From assembly GCA_018262455.1 (NCBI GenBank), contig JAGSPR010000080.1, positions 1 through 18,767 on the forward strand: 18,767 bases of DNA, written 5' to 3'. Both the position numbers and the translations under genes were made by a program. The DNA is from Deltaproteobacteria bacterium (GTDB lineage Bacteria > Myxococcota > Polyangia > Haliangiales > Haliangiaceae). Position 1 is the first letter of the stretch, and each line of letters begins with the position of its first letter. The notes below the pieces were generated by a model. It saw nothing but the letters and a program-made list of their open reading frames with translations, had not been told where the DNA came from and did no database searches. Shown here one piece after another: positions 12,859 through 18,767 of this stretch.

Positions 12859-13956
12859 TCAGATCCTCATCGGCATCACGACCCCGAGGTAGTCGTCGCC
12901 GGTCAGCGGACGGATCAGCCCAGGATCGAGCTCTCCTCCGAGCGCGATCGTGATCTGGTCGCTCGACATCTGGGTCAGCAACTCGACGACATACTTCGGG
13001 TTGAAGCCGATGGCGATCGGCTCCCCGTTGTACTCGGCCTCCAGCTCCTCGCGGACCTCGCCGAGATCCGGATTGTCACTGGTGATGGTCACACCCTCTC
13101 TGGTCGCCGCGACCTTCACGCCGCGCGTCTCCGAGGACATCAGCTGGGCTCTGCGCAGCGCATCGATGAACCTCGACCGGTCGACCGTGATGATCTTCTT
13201 GTGGTCCTTGGGGATCACCTGGTCGTAGGGAGGGAACTGCGCGTCGATGAGCTTGACCGCGATGGCGATGTCGTCCTGAACGAGGAACAGGTGAGGCGTC
13301 TTGATGGCCAGCTTGCAGCTCGGTCCCGAGTCGAGCACGCGGCGAATCTCGAGCAGGCCTTTCTTCGGAATGATCACGCCGGCTGAGAGCTTGGGGCCAT
13401 TGGCGATGGTTCGCTCGACCTTGCTCAGCCGGTGACCGTCCGTGGAGACCATGCGACTCTTGCTGCCATCACTCTCGAAGAACACGCCGTTGAGGTGAAA
13501 GCGCGTCTCGTCGTTGCAGACGCTGAACAGCGTGCGCTCGATCATCTCGCGAAGCACCGAGCTCTCGATCGTCGAGTAGCTAGCTTCGCGGTGATCGGGA
13601 ACCTTGGGGAAGTCGCGGTCGGGCATCCCGACGATGCGGTAGGTCACCTTGCCGCTCTTGATCTCGGCCCAGTGGTTATCGGCCTTCTTGAGCGTGACCT
13701 CGTCCCCCGGAGCGTTCGAGACGAGCTCGTAGAGATTCTTGGCTCCGAGCGTGATTCCACCCTCGCTCGCGTTGGTGCTCTTCAGCTCGGCGGTGAGGGA
13801 AACGTTGAGATCGGTCGCCGCGACCAGGAGCTGGTTCTTGCCTTGCGTGCGAAGCAAGACGTTCGCGAGCATCGGCATCGTGCTCTTGCGGTCGGCGATT
13901 CCTTGCGCGAGGCGCAGGCCGCGAAGGAACTCGTTCTTTGCGATTCGAAACTCCAT
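12859..13956 (-). CDS. dnaN: DNA polymerase III beta subunit, sliding clamp (DnaN)
   Basis: DnaN forms the ring that tethers the replicative polymerase and other partners to DNA. The 365-residue product has the normal length and three-domain clamp layout, beginning MEFRIAKNEFLRGL and ending in the family's VVMPMRI tail, which forms part of the partner-binding pocket. Interior clamp text such as MVSTDGHRLSKVE, KKGLLEIRRVL and YVVELL is visible. The start is ATG 13956, preceded by GAGGGTGAC, a good ribosome binding site. The leader upstream carries five TTCG repeats (13974-13993) and then the dnaA-dnaN gap with origin-like sequence. Its TGA lies one codon before the probable recF start, which makes the two strongly coupled. 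Confidence 0.98.
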   Translation of the reverse strand: MEFRIAKNEFLRGLRLAQGIADRKSTMPMLANVLLRTQGKNQLLVAATDLNVSLTAELKSTNASEGGITLGAKNLYELVSNAPGDEVTLKKADNHWAEIKSGKVTYRIVGMPDRDFPKVPDHREASYSTIESSVLREMIERTLFSVCNDETRFHLNGVFFESDGSKSRMVSTDGHRLSKVERTIANGPKLSAGVIIPKKGLLEIRRVLDSGPSCKLAIKTPHLFLVQDDIAIAVKLIDAQFPPYDQVIPKDHKKIITVDRSRFIDALRRAQLMSSETRGVKVAATREGVTITSDNPDLGEVREELEAEYNGEPIAIGFNPKYVVELLTQMSSDQITIALGGELDPGLIRPLTGDDYLGVVMPMRI

Positions 13957-13973
13957 GTCACCCTCGATCTCTC

Positions 13974-13993
13974 TTCGTTCGTTCGTTCGTTCG
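13974..13993. repeat. Five tandem TTCG repeats in the dnaN leader
   Basis: TTCG occurs five times in a row, read as CGAA on the dnaN transcript, ending 17 bases before the dnaN ATG. Tetranucleotide repeats can slip, which would shift the distance between upstream sequence and the ribosome binding site rather than the frame. Confidence 0.8.
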
Positions 13994-14050
13994 TCGGTCG
14001 GACTCGTACGTGTTCGGGACTGCGGTCTCGATCTGCGGTCCGGGTCTGCT

Positions 14051-14100
14051 CTCTTAGTCTTTTAAGAATTAGATCTTTGTTAGAAGTAGGAACTAGTAGG
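14051..14100. other. A/T-rich DNA-unwinding element candidate
   Basis: Thirty-four of 50 bases are A or T, by hand count, in an otherwise GC-rich window. At its right end TAG (14081-14083), AAG, TAG (14087-14089), then TAG TAG (14094-14099) resemble the DnaA-trio repeats that guide DnaA onto single strands in other bacteria. Next come TGTGAAC at 14104 and TGTGGATAG at 14113. Confidence 0.5.
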
Positions 14101-14103
14101 TCC

Positions 14104-14255
14104 TGTGAACGCTGTGGATAGCTTCATAACCCTGGGCTATGACAGCCAAAACCGAACCAGCTGGACACGGCTTGGACTGAGCGTCCCGCAGTGGATGACA
14201 TGAAGTGAACGTGTGGACAAATCCGGGAGTCGCGGTCGTCCACGGATCGTCCACA
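14104..14255. other. DnaA-box cluster in the dnaA-dnaN gap
   Basis: Box-like sites compared with TTATCCACA: CTATCCACA on the minus strand (14113-14121, eight of nine), TTGTCCACA on the minus strand (14212-14220, eight of nine), TCATCCACT on the minus strand (14190-14198, seven of nine), TCGTCCACA (14247-14255, seven of nine) and a weaker TCGTCCACG (14236-14244). TGTGAAC at 14104-14110 is a partial site. Density is well above chance. Confidence 0.6.
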
Positions 14256-14307
14256 GCCGGGCGCACAGCCTTGATCACAGCATCCAGCGGGTGGAATTCG
14301 CCGGGCT

Positions 14308-15723
14308 TCATCGCAGGATCATCCCCTCGATCGCGTGGACCTCGGAGCGTAACGAGGGGTCGTCTTTCAGCCGCTCGACGATCTTCTGGACCGCCGAGAT
14401 GACGGTGGTGTGGTGCTTTCCACCGAACGTGCGAGCGAGGTCCGGGTACGAGTCTTTGGTGTGATGGCGTGCCAGGTACATGGCGACTGCGCGGGGCGTC
14501 GCAACGGACTTGTGACGGCGCTCGCTCTTGATGTCGCTGGGCTTGAGGCCGTAGTAGCTGGCGACGGCCTTGATGACGGAGTCGGCCGTGATGATCTCGC
14601 GAGGCCGCGTGATCGCAGCTCCCAGGGTCTCCTGGGCGAACTCGAGATCGATGTGGCGCTTGGAGAGGGACGCGTAGGCCGCGAGTCGGATCAGCGCGCC
14701 TTCGAGCTCGCGCACGTTCGATTTGATCGAGGAGGCGATGTACAGCGCGACGTCGTCGGGGAGCGAGACGGCTTCGACGGCCGCCTTCTTGCGCAGGATG
14801 GCGATGCGGACCTCGAGCTCAGGTGGCTCGATGTCTGCGAGCAGCCCCCATGCGAAGCGGGTCCGCAGGCGGTCGGCGATGTCCGAGATCTCGTGCGGCT
14901 TGCGGTCGGCCGTCAGCACGATCTGCTTGTGGTTCTCGTGCAGCGCGTTGAACGTATGGAAGAACTCGTCCTGCGTGCTCTCCTTGCCGGCGAGGAACTG
15001 CACATCATCGACGAGCAGCACGTCGATGCCTTCGCGGTAGTTGCGTCGGAACTCGTGCATCTTGCCGGTGCGGATCGCCTGCACGTACTCGTTCATGAAG
15101 CGCTCGCTCGAGATGTAGACGATGCGCGAGCCAGGACGATTGCCGAACTGCTGGTGGCCGATCGCGTGGAGCAAGTGCGTCTTGCCGAGCCCGACGCCAC
15201 CGCAGATGAAGACCGGATTGTATTTCGGCGGGTAGCTGGAGGCCGCGGCTTGCGAGGCGGCGAAGGCGAGCTGATTTGACGGGCCCGCCACGAACGTGTC
15301 GAACGAGTAGCGAGGGTTGAGCGAAGCTGCCTCGGGAGCGTGGATCTCATCTTCGGGACGCTCAGGAGCCGCGGTGACCGTGACCGTGGGAGGGGATGAG
15401 CTTGGTTCCGAGATCTTCAGGACCGGCGAGGAGCCCAGGGGGCTCTGGAGGAGGGGTTCGGGCGGATCGAGCCGCTGGGTCTGGCCATCAGGGTCGAACT
15501 CGACCCTCACCTCGTGGCCGAGCTCCTCGATTTCCTTGAGCAAGCTGGTGAGGAAGTTGGACTCGAACCACAGCCGGACGTAGCTGTTCGGCGCCCGCAG
15601 CCGAAGGAGGGTTCCATCGAACGACGTGAGCTCGATCGGACGCAGCCACATGTCGTAGTTCTGGGGAGAGACTCGCGTTCGAAGTCTCCCAACAGCTTCA
15701 TCCCAAAGCAGCCGAACGGTCAT
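14308..15723 (-). CDS. dnaA: Chromosomal replication initiator DnaA
   Basis: DnaA binds DnaA boxes, melts the origin and helps load the helicase. From ATG 15723 the product is 471 residues: domain I (LLWDEAVGRLRTRVSPQNYDMWLRPIEL), a Pro/Ser-rich linker domain II (about 80-135), the AAA+ domain with Walker A GGVGLGKT (175-182) and Walker B DVLLVDD (234-240), and the domain IV box-binding helices with the signature DLARTFGGKHHTTVISA. ATG 15723 fits the usual N-terminus and has GGGAG about eight bases upstream; ATG 15750 would add nine residues (MSHSSGDRG) with a weaker ribosome binding site. A perfect hairpin directly abuts ATG 15723. DnaA boxes upstream suggest autoregulation by DnaA. The dnaA-dnaN gap follows its stop. 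Confidence 0.97.
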   Translation of the reverse strand: MTVRLLWDEAVGRLRTRVSPQNYDMWLRPIELTSFDGTLLRLRAPNSYVRLWFESNFLTSLLKEIEELGHEVRVEFDPDGQTQRLDPPEPLLQSPLGSSPVLKISEPSSSPPTVTVTAAPERPEDEIHAPEAASLNPRYSFDTFVAGPSNQLAFAASQAAASSYPPKYNPVFICGGVGLGKTHLLHAIGHQQFGNRPGSRIVYISSERFMNEYVQAIRTGKMHEFRRNYREGIDVLLVDDVQFLAGKESTQDEFFHTFNALHENHKQIVLTADRKPHEISDIADRLRTRFAWGLLADIEPPELEVRIAILRKKAAVEAVSLPDDVALYIASSIKSNVRELEGALIRLAAYASLSKRHIDLEFAQETLGAAITRPREIITADSVIKAVASYYGLKPSDIKSERRHKSVATPRAVAMYLARHHTKDSYPDLARTFGGKHHTTVISAVQKIVERLKDDPSLRSEVHAIEGMILR

Positions 15724-15741
15724 TCCTCGGTCTCCCGAGGA
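15724..15741 (-). promoter_or_regulatory. GNRA-capped hairpin abutting the dnaA start
   Basis: On the dnaA transcript UCCUCGG, the loop GAGA and CCGAGGA form a perfect 7-base-pair stem with a GNRA tetraloop, ending exactly one base before AUG 15723. It contains both GGGAG and GAGGA, so folding would hide the ribosome binding site of that start. If translation begins at ATG 15750 the same bases are coding. Confidence 0.6.
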
Positions 15742-15772
15742 ATGTGACATGATATCTTCATGTTGGATGATG

Positions 15773-15869
15773 TTGTCCACAGACAAATGGGCTACCAATC
15801 CAGAGCTTATCCACAGGATCGTCTGGCCGATCCTCTCGCCCGGTGACCAACCCGTCTGGATTGTTCACA
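15773..15869 (+). other. Upstream DnaA-box cluster between dnaA and rpmH (candidate first half of oriC)
   Basis: Three boxes in one orientation: TTGTCCACA (15773-15781), a perfect TTATCCACA (15807-15815) and TTGTTCACA (15861-15869). The gap from 15724 to 16067 holds these, an inverted repeat at 15815-15834 and the rpmH promoter, and no gene was seen in it. Boxes here can serve both the origin and DnaA autoregulation. Confidence 0.75.
15815..15834. repeat. Inverted repeat beside the perfect DnaA box
   Basis: AGGATCG (15815-15821) and CGATCCT (15828-15834) form perfect 7-base arms around a 6-base spacer, starting in the last base of the TTATCCACA box. It may be a protein-binding site. Confidence 0.55.
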
Positions 15870-15996
15870 AGCGCGGAAACCTGGCGTTGGTAACAGATGC
15901 CGATTTCGGGTTGCAAGCCCAAACCGCCGGCAAGTGAAATCCGGAACCTCGACGGAGATAGTGCACGTCTCGATCGCGTCGCATCCGTGCTCTACC

Positions 15997-16025
15997 TTGA
16001 CTTCGCAAGGGTGGTTGAGTATCGA
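15997..16025 (+). promoter_or_regulatory. Candidate promoter for the rpmH-rnpA-yidD-yidC operon
   Basis: TTGACT at 15997-16002 matches five of six -35 bases, with a 17-base spacer and a weak -10, TATCGA (16020-16025, three of six). Transcription would start near 16032, giving a leader of about 36 bases that contains a small CCCGG-TCG-CCGGG hairpin (16043-16055) just before the GGAG ribosome binding site. Confidence 0.5.
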
Positions 16026-16067
16026 TGCGCCTCTGCAAAACGCCCGGTCGCCGGGTGGAGATGAACC

Positions 16068-16220
16068 GTGAGCAAGCGTACGTACCAGCCGCATAACAAG
16101 AGCCGCAAGCGCACCCATGGCTTCCGAGCCCGCAAGAAGACCCGTGGTGGTCGCGAAGTCCTACGTCGTCGACGTGCCAAAGGACGTAAACGGATTTCGG
16201 TGACGGCCGCCAAGAAGTGA
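16068..16220 (+). CDS. rpmH: Ribosomal protein bL34
   Basis: The 50-residue, very basic protein matches the L34 family: [43 protein letters not shown]. It is a component of the large ribosomal subunit. The start is GTG 16068 with GGAG seven bases upstream; an ATG at 16061 is out of frame and gives only 11 codons. It is the first gene of the canonical rpmH-rnpA-yidD-yidC group, divergent from dnaA. rnpA begins one base after the stop. Length is slightly above the E. coli protein (46). Confidence 0.97.
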   Translation: MSKRTYQPHNKSRKRTHGFRARKKTRGGREVLRRRRAKGRKRISVTAAKK

Positions 16221-16221
16221 C

Positions 16222-16590
16222 GTGCCCCGACGAGCCATGGCTCGGGGTCCCTTGGGAATCTCCAAGGAGATGCGGCTGCGGCAACGCGCCGACTTCGTTG
16301 CGGTCCAATCGGGCGGTATCAAGGTGCACGGCAAGCACCTGCTCGCGATTGCACGGCAACGAACCGACTCACAGCTCGCCGGCAGGCTCGGTCTCACCGT
16401 CACGACGAAAGTGGGAAACGCCGTCGTTCGAAATCGGATCAGGCGTCTGTTGCGAGAATGGATGCGGCTGCACGGCTGGGTACCTCGCGGCTGGGACATT
16501 GTCCTGGTTGCCAAGGACTCCGCGGCGCGGCAGCTTCACCTCGCGGACTTCGCCCCGGATCTGATGAGAATCCTGCGACAGATTTCATGA
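16222..16590 (+). CDS. rnpA: Ribonuclease P protein component
   Basis: RnpA binds the RNase P RNA and helps position pre-tRNA for 5' leader removal. The 122-residue basic protein shows the family layout: MRLRQRADF, GLTVTTKVGNAVVRNRIRRLLRE with the RNR motif at residues 70-72, and GWDIVLVAKDSAA. The start is given as GTG 16222, one base after the rpmH stop. ATG 16237 (MARGPLGISKEMRL) is an equally reasonable start, and ATG 16270 is less likely because AAGGAG touches it with no spacer. The gene ends in an ATGA overlap with yidD. The RNase P RNA gene itself was not seen in the window. Confidence 0.94.
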   Translation: MPRRAMARGPLGISKEMRLRQRADFVAVQSGGIKVHGKHLLAIARQRTDSQLAGRLGLTVTTKVGNAVVRNRIRRLLREWMRLHGWVPRGWDIVLVAKDSAARQLHLADFAPDLMRILRQIS

Positions 16591-16853
16591 CCACGCTCCA
16601 CCGGATTCTTGTCCAGATCGTGCTGCTGCCGGTGATGTTCTATCGCCGCGTGTTGTCGCCGCTGAAGCGCACGCCGAGCTGTCGATATCTACCGACTTGT
16701 TCGGAGTACGCGATCGAGGCGGTGAAGACACGCGGGATCTTCGTCGGCACCGCGCTGGCGGTCTGGCGCGTCCTTCGCTGTAACCCGCTGTTTCGCAGCG
16801 GTCTCGATCCGGTTCCCCCTCGTCGCACGCACCACTGCCAGGAGCAGCACTGA
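16587..16853 (+). CDS. yidD: Membrane protein insertion efficiency factor YidD
   Basis: YidD is a small inner-membrane-associated protein that aids YidC-dependent insertion. The 88-residue product has the family core SCRYLPTCSEYAIEAV, then G..LAVWRVLRCNPL and GLDPVP, with an N-terminal amphipathic hydrophobic helix (LVQIVLLPVMFYRRVL). The start ATG 16587 overlaps the rnpA stop as ATGA, and its TGA at 16851 overlaps the yidC ATG at 16853 (TGATG), so all three are coupled. It ends in a short His/Cys tail, HHCQEQH. Identity is secure. Confidence 0.94.
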   Translation: MTTLHRILVQIVLLPVMFYRRVLSPLKRTPSCRYLPTCSEYAIEAVKTRGIFVGTALAVWRVLRCNPLFRSGLDPVPPRRTHHCQEQH

Positions 16854-18724
16854 TGGAAGGTCAAGGAAAGCGGTTGCTCCTCGCGGTCGCGCTCGCGCTG
16901 GGCGTGATGCTGGTGTGGAACATGGTGTTCCCACCCAAGGAAGAGCCCAAGCCGCCCGCGCCGACCATCGGCTCGAATGGCGTGGTGGTCGCACCGGTCG
17001 CTGCGAAGTCTCGCGTCGGCGTGACTGGCACGCCGTCGAGCGCGGAGCAGCAGCCCGCGCCCAAGTGCGAGCCGGCGAACCTCCTCGAGCTCGCGTACCC
17101 GAAGAAGTTCACGGCCAGGTTCTGCAGCCATGGCGGCGCACTGGTCTCGTGGCAGCTCGCGGATCCGCGGTTCCAGAAGGATCAGACGAAGGGCGATCTG
17201 ATGGCCGGCCTGCCGGGGACTGGCGCGTTCTACGTCGGATTCTGGCAGCCCTCGAGCCACTACCTCGTCGATGGGGCGCATCAGGAGTGGAAGGGCGCCC
17301 GGCTGTCCGATACCCAGGTTCGCTACACCTACGAGTCGAACGGCATCAAGCTCGAGAAGCTGTTCACGATCGATCCCGACGCATTCATCGTCAAGATGGA
17401 CCTCAAGATGGAAGGTGCCGAGGGTACGCAGCAGCTCGTGCTGACCTCGTTCGCGTTCGACGATCCGAAGGCGATCCAGGAGGGCTCGTCGCGGATCGAG
17501 GCCCGCGTGTGGAGCTCGTCGACCATGAAGGATGGCGAGATCGTGCACACGCCGCTCAAGGAGCTCAAGGACGGCGAGAACGGCATCGAGAAGCCTCGGT
17601 TCGAGCAGAACATCACGTGGACCGGCTTCGAGCATCCCTACTTGCTCGCGGCATATGCGCCGAAGCACGCCGGCACCGAGAGCTTCGAGAAGCACACGTA
17701 TCCCGTGACGCCGTACGGGCTGATGCGGACCGACATCGTGTTTCCGGCGCAGCAGCTCAAGCCCGGCGCGCCGGCCACCCGCGAGCTCGTCGCATACCTT
17801 GGCCCGAAGAACTACAACAACCTCGATCAGGCCGATGAAGCTGCCGGTTTCGAGACCGGGTTCAAGAAGACGATCGATCTCGGCTGGTTCGCGTTCATCG
17901 GACGCCCCCTGCTCTGGCTGCTCCTCAAGTTCCAGAGCGTCGTCGGAAACTGGGGCATCGCGATCATCCTGCTGACCTTCCTCGTCAAGGGCCTGACGCT
18001 CTACTGGACGACGAAGTCGATGCGCTCGATGAAGTCGATGGCGGCGCTGGCTCCACAGCTCAAGGTGCTGCAGGAGAAGTACAAGGACGACAAGCCGCGT
18101 ATCCAGGCCGAGACGATGGCGCTGTACAAGCAGCACAACGTCAATCCGATCGCGGGCTGCCTGCCGATCCTGCTCCAGATGCCGGTGTGGATCGCGCTCT
18201 ATCGCATGCTGTCATCGGCCGGCGAGCTCTACCAGCAGCCGTTCATCCCGGGCTGGATCGACGACCTGACCATGACCGACCCGTACCACGTGCTGCCCGT
18301 GGTGCTGGTGGCGACGATGTTCGTCCAGGCTCGGCTCACGCCGGCGACCGGTGATTCGCGTCAGCAGAAGTTCCTGCAGTACGGCATGCCGCTGATGTTC
18401 GGCGTCATGTCGTTCTTCTTCCCGGCCGGGCTGACGCTCTACATCTTCACGAACACGTGCCTGAGCGCGCTGCACTCGATCTACATGAACAAGTACGACA
18501 AGAAGAGCCTCGAGATCGCGGCTCGCATGAAGAAGAACGCCGAAGAAGCCGCGGCGAAGACCGCGGGTGGCGACAAGAAGAAGGACGAGAAGCCGGCGAA
18601 GAAGGTTATCGACGCCGAATCCACCGAGCGCAGCGACAAGTCCGACGATGAGAGCGAAGCGCCGTCGGCACCGAATCGTCCCGCGCAGAACCGCCCGCGC
18701 AAGAAGAAGAACCGCCGGCGCTAA
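16853..18724 (+). CDS. yidC: Membrane protein insertase YidC
   Basis: YidC inserts and folds inner-membrane proteins, alone or with SecYEG. The 623-residue protein has the Gram-negative layout: an N-terminal membrane helix (residues 8-26), a large periplasmic domain (about 60-335), then the conserved 60KD_IMP core with membrane segments near 345-385, 430-455, 478-495 and 505-545. The groove-lining positive residue is Lys379, where E. coli has Arg366 by my alignment; Lys is known in other YidC proteins. QMPVWIALYRML and FFFPAGLTLYIFTN are visible. The C-terminal tail of about 60 residues is highly charged (KKDEKPAKK, then RPRKKKNRRR), a length and charge suited to ribosome contact. The start is ATG 16853 with AGGAG eight bases upstream. 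Confidence 0.97.
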   Translation: MEGQGKRLLLAVALALGVMLVWNMVFPPKEEPKPPAPTIGSNGVVVAPVAAKSRVGVTGTPSSAEQQPAPKCEPANLLELAYPKKFTARFCSHGGALVSWQLADPRFQKDQTKGDLMAGLPGTGAFYVGFWQPSSHYLVDGAHQEWKGARLSDTQVRYTYESNGIKLEKLFTIDPDAFIVKMDLKMEGAEGTQQLVLTSFAFDDPKAIQEGSSRIEARVWSSSTMKDGEIVHTPLKELKDGENGIEKPRFEQNITWTGFEHPYLLAAYAPKHAGTESFEKHTYPVTPYGLMRTDIVFPAQQLKPGAPATRELVAYLGPKNYNNLDQADEAAGFETGFKKTIDLGWFAFIGRPLLWLLLKFQSVVGNWGIAIILLTFLVKGLTLYWTTKSMRSMKSMAALAPQLKVLQEKYKDDKPRIQAETMALYKQHNVNPIAGCLPILLQMPVWIALYRMLSSAGELYQQPFIPGWIDDLTMTDPYHVLPVVLVATMFVQARLTPATGDSRQQKFLQYGMPLMFGVMSFFFPAGLTLYIFTNTCLSALHSIYMNKYDKKSLEIAARMKKNAEEAAAKTAGGDKKKDEKPAKKVIDAESTERSDKSDDESEAPSAPNRPAQNRPRKKKNRRR

Positions 18725-18741
18725 CGTTTCTGGAGGCAGCT

Positions 18742-18767
18742 GTGACCGAACCTGCGACCGCAACAGA
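18742..18767 (+). CDS. Start of a downstream gene, probably jag/khpB (partial)
   Basis: GTG 18742 follows GGAGG with a five-base spacer, 17 bases after the yidC stop; eight codons (VTEPATAT) are visible before the window ends. The Jag/KhpB RNA-binding protein gene usually sits here after yidC. The assignment rests on position only. Confidence 0.5.

Larger units (their letters stand above)
13957..14307. other. dnaA-dnaN gap, candidate second half of oriC
   Basis: This 351-base gene-free gap contains, from the dnaN side, the TTCG repeat, a direct repeat of CTGCGGTC (14020-14027 and 14033-14040), a 50-base A/T-rich tract (14051-14100) and a group of DnaA-box-like sites (14104-14255). The combination of unwinding tract and boxes next to dnaA is what a chromosomal origin looks like. 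No RNA gene was seen, and no convincing promoter for dnaN could be assigned. Confidence 0.6.

Noticed and set aside
15724..15798. Longer DnaA starting at TTG 15798
   Set aside because: The start lies between DnaA boxes, and one box falls within the added codons; domain I begins naturally at ATG 15723 or at most 15750.
16640..18136. 498-codon minus-strand frame opposite yidC
   Set aside because: Antisense shadow of yidD and yidC; repetitive Leu/Arg/Glu composition and no motif.

Overview
The window is a bacterial chromosome segment around the replication origin. GC content is high, coding-strand third positions are GC-rich, and GTG and TTG starts are common. The gene order gyrB-recF-dnaN-dnaA running left and rpmH-rnpA-yidD-yidC-(jag) running right is the classical dnaA/oriC neighbourhood. 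The CdnL (CarD-like) protein, the E. coli-type GyrB with a large insert and the overall protein character point to a myxobacterium or related delta-type lineage (Myxococcota). This placement is inferred from protein character; no marker search was possible.

Layout. (1) 1-1677: the 5' part of uvrB on the minus strand, cut by the window edge. (2) 1678-2095: a gap with two weak overlapping minus-strand micro-ORFs and a palindromic operator candidate, facing a short WYL-type regulator gene (2096-2740). (3) 2780-3814: a nudix-trmB minus-strand pair. (4) 4067-4813: a divergent DUF72-like protein. (5) 4839-5036: a 65-residue basic protein gene with its own sigma70-like promoter and strong ribosome binding site, divergent from pepA (5190-6725). 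(6) cdnL (6825-7328), apparently leaderless, then convergent fabH (7416-8411). (7) A histidine phosphatase (8503-9150) convergent with gyrB. (8) 9214-15723: gyrB, recF, dnaN and dnaA, all minus strand. (9) 16068 to the end: rpmH, rnpA, yidD, yidC and the first codons of a jag-like gene.

Origin. DnaA-box-like sequences lie on both sides of dnaA. Three boxes, one a perfect TTATCCACA, lie between dnaA and rpmH. A second, weaker group lies in the 351-base dnaA-dnaN gap beside a 50-base tract that is 68 percent A+T, against a GC-rich background. This is the layout of a bipartite oriC. The replication genes (initiator, clamp, RecF, gyrase B) sit on one side. The ribosome, RNase P and membrane-insertion genes sit on the other and are tightly coupled by ATGA and TGATG overlaps.

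Most of the window is conserved housekeeping sequence, and I did not find a large undescribed system. The items most worth a second look are in control sequences and gene starts: recF has no canonical start codon after the dnaN stop and is in the same frame as dnaN; a GNRA-type hairpin abuts the dnaA start; cdnL looks leaderless; a TTCG repeat lies in the dnaN leader; the regulator lacks its WYL motif and faces only micro-ORFs; and a 65-residue basic protein is well supported by expression signals.
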